In this document: positions 1 to 7,114 of the stretch, piece by piece | Position numbering within the stretch: position 1 is the first letter of the stretch | Layout of the letters: every line of letters begins with the position of its first letter | Assembly: GCF_001969855.1 (NCBI RefSeq) | Contig: NZ_MRBL01000006.1 | Coordinates: 62,001 to 126,000 of the forward strand | Direction: 5' to 3' | From: Bacillus haynesii | GTDB taxonomy: Bacteria > Bacillota > Bacilli > Bacillales > Bacillaceae | Length of the DNA: 64,000 nucleotides | Made by a program: the position numbers and the translations under genes | The notes under the pieces: generated by a model | What the model was told of the DNA's origin: nothing | Database searches by the model: none | The model's input: only the letters and a program-made list of their open reading frames with translations

Positions 1-701
1 GAAATGCGAGTAAACCATTTTTCCACCTGTGCATACAACAGGACAGATAAAATCGCCGGAAACACCTGATAGGCATACGCAATATTTTTCAAATCAAATG
101 AAAATAATTGAGCGCCTTCTGTCAGCATAGCCGTCATGTTTGGCAGAATAAGAGCCCCGACTGCCGATAATGCAACAAGCGGATTCACTTTTAGTTTATT
201 GGCTGTCGTCACGGCGACTAGCAATGGCAAAAAGTAAAGCGGCGCATCGCCAACCATATTTAAAATCTGATACGTTTGCCCTTTGGCATCCATTAATCCG
301 AATAACGAGAAGAGGAGGAGAAACGATTTTAAAATCCCTCCACCCGCAATGGCTGGAACAAGCGGTTGAAAAACACCAACAATGAAGTCTAATAGTACAG
401 TCCCCACTTTTCGCTTTTCCTTCGGCTGATGGGTAGACCCATTTTGTCCAGAAAGTGCTCCGCCGAGAAGGCCGGTCAATTCCTCATAGACTTCGATGAC
501 ATCGTTTCCAATCACAACCTGGCATTGGCCCGACATACGGACAGCGATGACACCTGGTGTTTTCTCAAGCGCCGGCACATTCGCCTTGTTTTGATCAATC
601 AATGTAAAACGGAGTCGTGTCGAACAATGCTCCAAATGGGCAATATTCTCTTTACCGCCTACATGCTGCAATACGTCTCTTGCTGTTTGTGTATAATTCA
701 C
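1..701 (-). CDS. PTS beta-glucoside-family permease, EIIBC part (3' end outside window)
   Basis: Membrane permease that imports and phosphorylates a beta-glucoside or related sugar using phosphate from HPr/EI. The visible 233 residues begin with an EIIB domain: the motif EHCSTRLRF places the phosphorylated cysteine at residue 26, followed by the IGNDV strand. From about residue 95 the EIIC membrane domain starts (FQPLVPAIAGGGI, then hydrophobic segments). The GTG start at 701 follows a strong AGGGGGAG ribosome site. The gene runs off the left edge, so whether a C-terminal EIIA is fused cannot be seen. It resembles BglP; sucrose or trehalose permeases of the same family are alternatives. The antiterminator leader upstream fits a LicT/SacT-type regulator. 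Confidence 0.85.
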   Translation of the reverse strand, partial: MNYTQTARDVLQHVGGKENIAHLEHCSTRLRFTLIDQNKANVPALEKTPGVIAVRMSGQCQVVIGNDVIEVYEELTGLLGGALSGQNGSTHQPKEKRKVGTVLLDFIVGVFQPLVPAIAGGGILKSFLLLFSLFGLMDAKGQTYQILNMVGDAPLYFLPLLVAVTTANKLKVNPLVALSAVGALILPNMTAMLTEGAQLFSFDLKNIAYAYQVFPAILSVLLYAQVEKWFTRI

Positions 702-753
702 TGTTTCTCCCCCTTTTCTGAAACATGAGACCTATATTTAGGCAATAAAAAAA

Positions 754-796
754 GGACCTAAACCGACAAATTAAAGAATTTATCGGTTTTAGATCC
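754..796 (-). terminator. Leader terminator of the PTS gene (antitermination controlled)
   Basis: An 18-20 bp stem (GGATCTAAAACCGATAAATT pairing with its near-complement) is followed on the minus strand by a run of Ts at 753-746, 45 bases before the PTS start codon. Its 5' arm overlaps the RAT element, so the two folds exclude each other. Confidence 0.85.
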
Positions 797-820
797 TGCC
801 TGCATGACCAGTCACATGTC
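788..820 (-). promoter_or_regulatory. RAT-type ribonucleic antiterminator element
   Basis: On the minus strand TGTGACTG, a five-base loop and GCAGGCAGGATCTAAAA match the conserved core of Bacillus RAT elements bound by SacT/SacY/LicT antiterminators. The last bases form the 5' arm of the following terminator, the usual arrangement for sugar-induced antitermination. The cognate antiterminator gene is not visible in the window. Confidence 0.75.
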
Positions 821-847
821 TAATTTATCAATATTGGATTTGATTAA

Positions 848-876
848 AGTATATATCGGTTTTATGAAAGCGTCAA
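848..876 (-). promoter_or_regulatory. Sigma-A promoter of the PTS gene
   Basis: TTGACG (876-871) and TATACT (853-848) are separated by 17 bases on the minus strand, followed by the RAT leader. Confidence 0.8.
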
Positions 877-878
877 CA
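865..878. promoter_or_regulatory. cre site (CcpA) over the -35 box
   Basis: TGAAAGCGTCAACA agrees with the catabolite-responsive element consensus TGWAANCGNTNWCA at all but one position and overlaps the -35 hexamer of the PTS promoter, a position expected to give carbon catabolite repression. Confidence 0.65.
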
Positions 879-964
879 TTTATTTTATTTTTCTTAAAAA
901 AGTAAATTTCTTGGTCGAATGGCCTGCAATTTATTCTCAACAGCTATCATAAACATCTTCAAGA

Positions 965-1060
965 CCCGCAAATCGTGCGCAAAGGCTCCAGGGTTACAGA
1001 CACATAAACTACACGCTTCGGCTTTATCTCAATCATCGTCCGCAGCAAAGCCTCATCGCA
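965..1060 (-). pseudogene. Decayed copy of the rlmCD 3' region
   Basis: About 95 bases closely match the 3' part of the intact rlmCD at about 2713-2817. Translated on the minus strand they still read [20 protein letters not shown], corresponding to residues 398-417 of the intact protein, then lose frame and stop. The catalytic SCNP motif is destroyed by a base deletion. It lies on the far side of the HNH gene and so forms an imperfect direct repeat with the end of rlmCD. Confidence 0.7.
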
Positions 1061-1206
1061 CCGCTCCTCAAGTAGCGAGAAGTAGTTTCTAATTTTCTTC
1101 CAACTCGAAAAACATTGACTTCGTCTGTCCAATATTTATGCTTTTTAGTTGCCAAATGGAATTCGTTCAACACCCCCGCAACCACTTCTGAAGCGACCTT
1201 GTTCAT
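1033..1206 (-). CDS. Truncated small ORF fused to the rlmCD remnant (57 aa)
   Basis: An ATG at 1206 follows a good ribosome site (AAAAAGGGGG). The first 46 or so residues (beginning MNKVASEVVAGVLNEFHLAT) do not resemble any family I recognise. The remainder is read out of frame through the rlmCD-derived remnant and ends after 57 residues. It looks like the 5' end of an accessory gene whose 3' part was lost where the remnant joins it. It is probably non-functional. The 146 bases between it and the HNH gene hold nothing recognisable. Confidence 0.4.
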   Translation of the reverse strand: MNKVASEVVAGVLNEFHLATKKHKYWTDEVNVFRVGRKLETTSRYLRSGAMRLCCGR

Positions 1207-1351
1207 GCCGAACCCCCTTTTTTTCTTTAAGATTGTTATCTATCTTAAAATGCTCTTATTATATTTGTGAATTTTGGTAATGATCTTTTGTCAATTAGGG
1301 TTAATCATCAAAAAGCCTTGTTAGTGCTTGACCAAAGCTTTTAATCTGAAT

Positions 1352-2569
1352 CTAAATATTCGATATTTCATATATTCGTTTAAGTTCTGAAAAAGTAATT
1401 TCAATTCCTACCTTTTTCAAGTGATCCTTCCGCCGATCATATAATTTTTTCAACAGTCTTTCTTTCTCCTCATCTTGACCATAATGAATAAGACGATGAC
1501 AGTGTGGACAGAGGCTTATCAAGTTTGCCAGTTGATCTAAGTCATATCTGAACTCCTCTTGCTTAGCGATAGGGACAAGATGATGGCATTCAACATAAGG
1601 CTTGTTGGTAGATTTAGAGATAAAGGTTTGATGGGAATGGTCAATTTCACAAGTATAGTTTGAAAGCATCATAGCTTTTGAGGCAAGACTTGCATGTCTT
1701 GTCCATTGCCTTTGACCACCTTGATTAATGATTGGTTGCGGACGTTCTCTCTTTTGATTGACTTCATATCCAACACTCGCATTCTCAGATATGATGAATG
1801 TTTGGGCTGCTAATTGATATTCCTCTTCATTATTCCAGTCTTCTAAAAATTGGCCATCTTCCTGGGACAGAATAAAATCATTAAACTGTTCTATCGATCG
1901 CTGTCCGATAAGGCCTTCTATTTCTCTGTATGTAACTAATAGAGCTTGTAAATCGCTTATAATGTCTTCTGAACTCGGAAAATCGCTTACATCATAAAAA
2001 CGACCACATACATGTCCTAACTCATATCCCCTCGCAAGATTACCTTCACCCTTTAAATCGATATTTGAAAGACTCATATTTTGAGGTATGGTATTTAGTT
2101 TTTCTCTAATAATAGAAGCTGTTTTTTGGATTTTGGCCCTACCTATCTTTGTACCATACTTCTCCTTGAAATATGTCCACCCCTGATACAAACTAACGTA
2201 AACACCGCTTCCATCTGCACTAAATAAGTAGACAATATAGTAGCCTCTTGTCGCCGAAGTCGTTAAGTTCTTTAAAAAAATTGAAACCCAAGGAATCTCA
2301 GCCCAACGGCCTTTTCCAACCGAACCTGCTACATGATATATATTAGGATCTAAGTCAACAACTTTAAAAAGAGTATCCTTTATTTCATGACAAATAAGGT
2401 GTGACAAAGGGTGTCCCTTAAACTCCTCATTTTTTGCTTGTTGATATGTTGATAAAACACGCTTCATTTGTTCACTAATCGTTAGTTGATTTGATATTTT
2501 GTGTTCTATTTTGATACACCTCTTTATTAAGTAGGACTTTATGCAAGAAATGGAACCCTCATATAACAT
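1352..2569 (-). CDS. MrcB-N/DUF3578 domain protein with C-terminal HNH endonuclease
   Basis: Probable modification-dependent (type IV-like) restriction nuclease. Residues about 30-220 resemble the MrcB/DUF3578 N-terminal domain found on McrB-like proteins, with the pattern FKGHPLSHLI and later KGWTYF-like elements (here YQGWTYFKEKYG). Residues 307-361 form an HNH zinc-finger nuclease: Cys307, Glu327-Cys-His-His330, Asn349 and CPHCH at 354-358. The listed start at 2569 has an AGGAGAGG ribosome site, but that site lies inside a hairpin. The family-like sequence only begins around residue 21-35; an ATA codon at 2509 with AGAGGTG seven bases upstream, or Met35 at 2467, are alternatives. The gene is AT-rich relative to rlmCD and sits in an island flanked by an rlmCD remnant, which suggests horizontal gain. 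No methyltransferase partner is visible. Confidence 0.75.
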   Translation of the reverse strand: MLYEGSISCIKSYLIKRCIKIEHKISNQLTISEQMKRVLSTYQQAKNEEFKGHPLSHLICHEIKDTLFKVVDLDPNIYHVAGSVGKGRWAEIPWVSIFLKNLTTSATRGYYIVYLFSADGSGVYVSLYQGWTYFKEKYGTKIGRAKIQKTASIIREKLNTIPQNMSLSNIDLKGEGNLARGYELGHVCGRFYDVSDFPSSEDIISDLQALLVTYREIEGLIGQRSIEQFNDFILSQEDGQFLEDWNNEEEYQLAAQTFIISENASVGYEVNQKRERPQPIINQGGQRQWTRHASLASKAMMLSNYTCEIDHSHQTFISKSTNKPYVECHHLVPIAKQEEFRYDLDQLANLISLCPHCHRLIHYGQDEEKERLLKKLYDRRKDHLKKVGIEITFSELKRIYEISNI

Positions 2570-2570
2570 T

Positions 2571-2600
2571 ATAAGCCTCTCCTGGGTTGGAGAGGCTTAT
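2571..2600. terminator. Hairpin downstream of rlmCD
   Basis: A perfect 10-bp inverted repeat (ATAAGCCTCT/AGAGGCTTAT) with a ten-base loop lies 12 bases after the rlmCD stop. The T-rich stretch follows on the plus strand; on the minus strand the tail is only weakly T-rich. Its loop and 3' arm on the minus strand contain the AGGAGAGG preceding the ATG of the HNH gene. Confidence 0.55.
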
Positions 2601-2612
2601 GTTTTTAAATTT

Positions 2613-4004
2613 TTATTTATCTTTTTTGAAAAGTACAGCCACACACTCCACATGGCTCGTATGCGGAAACATATCAACAGGCTGCACTTCACGCGTTGCA
2701 TACCCGCCATCCTCCAGCACCCGCAAATCGCGCGCCAAAGTCCCCGGGTTACAAGACACATACACTACACGCTTCGGCTTCATTTCAATAATCGTCTGCA
2801 GCAAAGCCTCATCGCACCCTTTGCGTGGCGGGTCAACGACTAGCGTGTCAGCCGTAATTCCTTCCTCATACCACTTCGGAATCACGGTCTCCGCTTCGCC
2901 CACGGCAAATTCAGCGTTCTCAATACCATTCAACTCGGCATTCCGTTTCGCGTCCTCAATCGCTTCCGGTACAATCTCAACGCCGTACACCTTCTTCGCC
3001 TGCTTCGCTAAAAACAACGAAATCGTGCCAATGCCGCAGTATGCGTCAATGACGGTTTCTTCGCCGTTCAATTCGGCGTATTCAAGCGCTTTGTCGTAGA
3101 GCACTTTCGTTTGCTCAGGGTTGACTTGGTAAAAGGATCTCGCAGAGATGGCGAATTTGATCTCTCCGATGGTGTCGTAGATGTATTCTTCTCCCCAGAT
3201 GACGGTTGTTTCGTCACCGAATATCACGTTTGTTTTTTTCGGGTTGATGTTTTGGACGATCGATTTGACGTGCGGGAATGCCGCGGTGATCTCTTTGACG
3301 ATTTTCGCTTTGTGCGGGAAGTCGTTTGTCCTTGTGATGAAGACGACCATCATTTCGCCTGTGACGGCGCCGTATCTGACCATAATGTGTCTGAGCCAGC
3401 CTTTGTGGCGTTCTTCGTTGTACGCTTTGATGCCGTATTTGCCGCAGATTTCTTTAATCGCTTGAACGACGCGGTCGTTTTCCGACTGCTGGATCAGGCA
3501 TTCGTTCATGTCGATGATTTCATGGCTGCGCTGCTGGTAGAAGCCTGCGATCAGGCCGCCTTCTCTTTCGCCGACAGGGACCTGCGCTTTGTTTCGGTAG
3601 TTCCACGGGTCTTCCATGCCGAGAGTCGGGTGGACGGTGATCCGGCTTAAATCGAGCTTGCCGATTCGCTCGAGCACGTCTTTGACTTGCTTCTGCTTGT
3701 ATAAAAGCTGGCCTTCGTAGTTGATGTGCTGAAGCTGGCAGCCGCCGCACTGCTTGTAGATCGGGCACGGCGCGTCCGTGCGAAAGCGGCTTTCTTCTTT
3801 CAAGTCGATGAGGCGGCCGAAGGCGAAGCCTTTTTTGACCCGGGTCACTTTGATCTGCGCCTTTTCGTCAGGCAGCGCGTTCGGCACGAAAATCGGGAAG
3901 CCGTCGACTTTGGCGACGCCGGCTCCTTCGTGTGTTAAATCTTCAAATACGACATTGTAATATTCATTTTTTTGAACGGGGGCTTTTTGTTTCATCTTTT
4001 TCAC
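2613..4004 (-). CDS. rlmCD: 23S rRNA (uracil-5-)-methyltransferase RlmCD
   Basis: SAM-dependent enzyme that methylates uridines 747 and 1939 of 23S rRNA in Gram-positive bacteria. The 463-residue protein starts with a TRAM domain (about 12-70), has the [4Fe-4S] cysteines 80, 86, 89 and 169, the SAM-binding motif [11 protein letters not shown] at about 320-330 and the catalytic nucleophile Cys418 in [13 protein letters not shown]. Length and order match B. subtilis YefA/RlmCD. It lies 39 bases after dgkB and is probably co-transcribed with it. Its 3' end is the boundary of the neighbouring accessory island. Confidence 0.93.
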   Translation of the reverse strand: MKKMKQKAPVQKNEYYNVVFEDLTHEGAGVAKVDGFPIFVPNALPDEKAQIKVTRVKKGFAFGRLIDLKEESRFRTDAPCPIYKQCGGCQLQHINYEGQLLYKQKQVKDVLERIGKLDLSRITVHPTLGMEDPWNYRNKAQVPVGEREGGLIAGFYQQRSHEIIDMNECLIQQSENDRVVQAIKEICGKYGIKAYNEERHKGWLRHIMVRYGAVTGEMMVVFITRTNDFPHKAKIVKEITAAFPHVKSIVQNINPKKTNVIFGDETTVIWGEEYIYDTIGEIKFAISARSFYQVNPEQTKVLYDKALEYAELNGEETVIDAYCGIGTISLFLAKQAKKVYGVEIVPEAIEDAKRNAELNGIENAEFAVGEAETVIPKWYEEGITADTLVVDPPRKGCDEALLQTIIEMKPKRVVYVSCNPGTLARDLRVLEDGGYATREVQPVDMFPHTSHVECVAVLFKKDK

Positions 4005-4043
4005 CTACTATAAGAAAAACTTGGCCAGCTCTTTAGACCAAGT

Positions 4044-4958
4044 TCATTCATCCAATTTTCTCGCTTTTTCTTTTGACATGACGACGTCGATATGGCGGTA
4101 GAGGTTCTCGAATTCGCCCGGCAGTTCGCCTCCGTATTCGCCGTCAAGATTCAGGAGCATTTTGTCTTTGACCGTCACTTTGACGCGGTTCGCTTTCGTG
4201 TAGATGACATGCTCGTCATTGATGTGTTCTCCGCGGAGGGCAAGTCCGACAAGTCTGATGAATTCGGCGAGGTTTGCCCGTTTTAAAATGACGAGGTCAA
4301 ACATGCCGTCATTCAAGCTTGAGTCGGGGGCGAGCTTCTCAAAGCCGCCGACGGAGTTGGTCAGCATGACGAGAAACAGCATCACTTCTCCTTCAAACAG
4401 CTTGCCGTCGTATTCGATTTCGACCTCGGTCGGCCTCAGTGAAGGAAGGAGCATTTCCATTCCTTTCAAATAATAGGCAAGATGGCCGAGCATCGTCTTC
4501 AATTTGCTTGGTACGTCATATGTCAGTTCTGTGAGGCGTCCGCCGCCGGCGATATTGATGAAATATTGGCCGTTGACGCGGCCGATGTCAATCGGACGGG
4601 CTTCTCCCTCTAGTATTGTGTCAACCGCCTTTAAAATATCCTCGCGCGGAATGCCGAGCGCCCTCGCAAAGTCATTCGTCGTTCCGACCGGAATGACTCC
4701 GAGCTTGGGGCGGTGTTCCAACGGCGCCAGTCCGTTGATGACTTCATTTAATGTGCCGTCTCCTCCGGCCGCAACAATTAAGTCAAATTCCCGCTCAGCG
4801 GCGTTTCTGGCCGCCTGTACGGCATCCCCTTCCCCTGTTGTCGCATGGCATGACGTTTCATAGCCTGCTTGCTCGAACTTCTGCAGAACTTGGGCAAGGT
4901 TTTTTTTGAAGATTTCACGACCGGAAGTCGGATTGTATATGATTCGTGCACGTTTCAT
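4044..4958 (-). CDS. dgkB: Diacylglycerol kinase DgkB
   Basis: Cytosolic soluble lipid kinase that phosphorylates diacylglycerol released during lipoteichoic acid synthesis to phosphatidic acid, returning it to phospholipid synthesis. The 304-residue protein has the N-terminal nucleotide-binding fold with GGDGTLNE at 65-72 and the C-terminal beta-sandwich typical of the DAGK/YegS family. It is the first gene of a dgkB-rlmCD pair, as in B. subtilis (yerQ). The ATG at 4958 is a natural start. It is transcribed divergently from the nucleoside hydrolase gene. Confidence 0.92.
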   Translation of the reverse strand: MKRARIIYNPTSGREIFKKNLAQVLQKFEQAGYETSCHATTGEGDAVQAARNAAEREFDLIVAAGGDGTLNEVINGLAPLEHRPKLGVIPVGTTNDFARALGIPREDILKAVDTILEGEARPIDIGRVNGQYFINIAGGGRLTELTYDVPSKLKTMLGHLAYYLKGMEMLLPSLRPTEVEIEYDGKLFEGEVMLFLVMLTNSVGGFEKLAPDSSLNDGMFDLVILKRANLAEFIRLVGLALRGEHINDEHVIYTKANRVKVTVKDKMLLNLDGEYGGELPGEFENLYRHIDVVMSKEKARKLDE

Positions 4959-5157
4959 GTTTTCATCATCCTATTAGAGTATCCGTATCATTTCTTTACC
5001 AACAACCTTTAATTATACTAGTTGTTGAAAAAATCGCAACAAAATGGGTATCATCATTTGTTTAATTTTAGATAAAACATCCTAATTCATGGTAAAAAAG
5101 ACTTTGGAATCTAATTGATGTAAAATAATTAATATTAAGAAAAAAGGAGCTGTTACT

Positions 5158-6111
5158 GTGAAAAAGCCCGTTTATTTTAACCATGACGGAGGCGTCGATG
5201 ATCTCGTCTCTTTATTTCTGCTATTGCAGATGGAAGATGTCAAATTGATCGGAACATCCGTTATACCGGCGGATTGCTATTTGGAGCCGGCCCTAGCCGC
5301 CAGTCGAAAAATCATTGACCGCTTCGGCTCGTACAAGGTCGAGACTGCGGCGTCCGATTCGCGAGGGGTGCACCCGTTCCCGAAGGAGTGGCGCATGCAC
5401 GCCTTTTATGTCGACGCCCTGCCGATTTTAAATGAAAAAGGCGAAGTCCGGACTCCGGTGTCAGACCTGCCCGCCCACCTTCATCTGATTGAATGTGTCA
5501 AACAGAGCCCGGAACCGGTGACGCTGCTGTTCACCGGCCCGCTGACAGACTTGGCGAGGGCGCTTGAGGAAGAACCGGCGATCATCAAGCACATTGCAAA
5601 GCTTGTCTGGATGGGCGGCACCTTCCTTGAGAAAGGAAATGTGGAAGAGCCTGAGCACGACGGGACAGCGGAATGGAACGCCTTTTGGGACCCTTACAGC
5701 GTCAAGACGGTATTCGAGAGCGATATTCAGATCGAAATGGTCGCCTTTGAAAGCACGAACCAGGTGCCTTTGACAAACGACATCCGCTCCCATTGGGCGA
5801 GCCTCAGAAAGCATATCGGGATCGACTTTATCGGCCAATGCTATGCGATGTGTCCGCCGCTTGTCCATAACGAGACGAATTCGACATACTACCTTTGGGA
5901 TGTGCTGACGACGCTGACGCTCGGCGCGGTTGATATGACACGCTCGCGCACCGTCAAGGCGGTTGTCCATACACAAAGCCCGCGCCAAGGAACGACAGAA
6001 GAGCATCCTGACGGCAGAATGGTCAAAGTCGTCGATCAAGTCGACAGGGATCAATTTTTTGCGTATTTTGAAGCACTGATGAAAAAAGCCGACCGCATTC
6101 CATCTTTATAA
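5158..6111 (+). CDS. Inosine/uridine-preferring nucleoside hydrolase family protein
   Basis: Predicted cytosolic enzyme that splits the N-glycosidic bond of ribonucleosides for salvage. The N-terminal calcium-binding aspartate cluster is visible as NHDGGVDD at residues 7-14, close to the DxDxxxDD signature but with glycine in place of one aspartate. A second conserved block, FTGPLTDLARAL, lies around residue 124. The 317-residue length fits the family. The GTG start at 5158 has GGAG eight bases upstream. The acetyltransferase gene follows after 13 bases, so the two probably form a transcript. The natural substrate cannot be read from sequence. Confidence 0.85.
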   Translation: MKKPVYFNHDGGVDDLVSLFLLLQMEDVKLIGTSVIPADCYLEPALAASRKIIDRFGSYKVETAASDSRGVHPFPKEWRMHAFYVDALPILNEKGEVRTPVSDLPAHLHLIECVKQSPEPVTLLFTGPLTDLARALEEEPAIIKHIAKLVWMGGTFLEKGNVEEPEHDGTAEWNAFWDPYSVKTVFESDIQIEMVAFESTNQVPLTNDIRSHWASLRKHIGIDFIGQCYAMCPPLVHNETNSTYYLWDVLTTLTLGAVDMTRSRTVKAVVHTQSPRQGTTEEHPDGRMVKVVDQVDRDQFFAYFEALMKKADRIPSL

Positions 6112-6124
6112 AAGGAGACTTTCC

Positions 6125-6667
6125 ATGATCAAAAAAGGGACAAACATTTATATCAGGCCGCTCACGGCTGAAGACGCCAAGGCATGCCTTGAATTGCAGA
6201 ACGCAAACCGCCCGTTCTTTGAACAGTTTTCAATGGAGCGGAACGAAGAGTTTTATACAATCGAAGGACAAAAGAAGAGGCTTCAAAGATTATATGAAAA
6301 TATGGAGAACGATGAAGACTATTATTTTGGCATCTTTGATCTGGCAAACGATGCGCTGATCGGAACGATCAACCTTTTCCAGGTGCTGCGCGGTTCCTTG
6401 CAAAGCGCCTTTATCGGCTATTTTTTGGATCAGAAGCACAACGGCAAAGGCTACACGACCGAAGCCGTCAAGCTGATGGTCGAGTTCGCCTTTCACGATC
6501 TTAAGCTCCATCGCATCGAAGCCGGCGTCATGCCCCATAATCTTGCCTCGATCCGGGTGCTTGAAAAGGCAGGGTTTCATAAAGAAGGCATCGCCCGGAA
6601 AAACGTCAAGATCAACGGAAAATGGGAAAATCATCAGCTGCTGGCTGTGATCAATCCGCATGATTAG
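6125..6667 (+). CDS. GNAT N-acetyltransferase of the RimJ/RimL type
   Basis: Acetyl-CoA dependent N-acetyltransferase, 180 residues. The family core is visible: IRPLTAEDA near the N-terminus, the acetyl-CoA pyrophosphate loop around residue 115 (DQKHNGKGYTTEAV), and HNLASIRVLEKAGF near residue 140. Relatives acetylate the N-terminus of ribosomal proteins or small molecules; the actual substrate is unknown. A ribosome site (AAAGGAG) precedes the ATG, and the gene is translationally close to the nucleoside hydrolase. Confidence 0.85.
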   Translation: MIKKGTNIYIRPLTAEDAKACLELQNANRPFFEQFSMERNEEFYTIEGQKKRLQRLYENMENDEDYYFGIFDLANDALIGTINLFQVLRGSLQSAFIGYFLDQKHNGKGYTTEAVKLMVEFAFHDLKLHRIEAGVMPHNLASIRVLEKAGFHKEGIARKNVKINGKWENHQLLAVINPHD

Positions 6668-6706
6668 CCGCTTCTTCGCCGACTGGAGAACGAAATCACA
6701 GCATTA

Positions 6707-6753
6707 AAAAAGCTTGTCGATAAAGATCATTTCAACCTTTATCGACAAGCTCA
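6707..6753. terminator. Bidirectional terminator
   Basis: AGCTTGTCGATAAA pairs with TTTATCGACAAGCT. A-runs on the left and T-like tail on the minus strand make it a terminator for the minus-strand membrane gene and probably for the acetyltransferase. The same GCTTGTCGA arms recur at 37872-37914. Confidence 0.8.
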
Positions 6754-6763
6754 AAACATGCTT

Positions 6764-6964
6764 TCATCTGCTTTTCGTCTCTTTTATGATGCTGAAAATC
6801 ACTAAGATGATCACACCTGCACATACAATATAAAATAAAACATCAGTCACAGGATTTCTTATATTTTTTAAGAGAAATATGACTCCGATCAACACGATCG
6901 GTATGATCCAGGTGAGCCGCTTTACGACTTTGGGGCTTGGTTCGCTGTTTCCTTTTGATTCCAT
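6764..6964 (-). CDS. Small two-helix membrane protein (66 aa), unknown
   Basis: Not recognised. A charged N-terminus rich in Ser/Pro/Lys is followed by two hydrophobic segments (about residues 18-34 and 41-60) and a short basic tail. The ATG at 6964 has a strong GAGGAGG site. It has its own terminator and sits alone between the acetyltransferase and swrC. Confidence 0.6.
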   Translation of the reverse strand: MESKGNSEPSPKVVKRLTWIIPIVLIGVIFLLKNIRNPVTDVLFYIVCAGVIILVIFSIIKETKSR

Positions 6965-7051
6965 TCACTGCCTCCTCATCAAGTTGCCTTTTCTATAACC
7001 AAGCATAACACAGGATATTTTTGCTAAACACCGACGATCGTCTCTTTCAAG

Positions 7052-7100
7052 AAAAAACCCCTTAGAATGGACCATTTCCTGCGTTCCATTCCAAGGGGTT
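7052..7100 (-). terminator. Terminator of swrC
   Basis: On the minus strand AACCCCTTGGAATGGA pairs with TCCATTCTAAGGGGTT, followed by TTTTTT. Confidence 0.85.
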
Positions 7101-7114
7101 GATGTTATATCAGC

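Noticed and set aside
3111..3650. Long plus-strand open frames opposite rlmCD, swrC, ligA, pcrA and the pur genes
   Set aside because: They lie antisense to well supported genes, have no ribosome sites or recognisable domains, and reflect the codon bias of the true strand.
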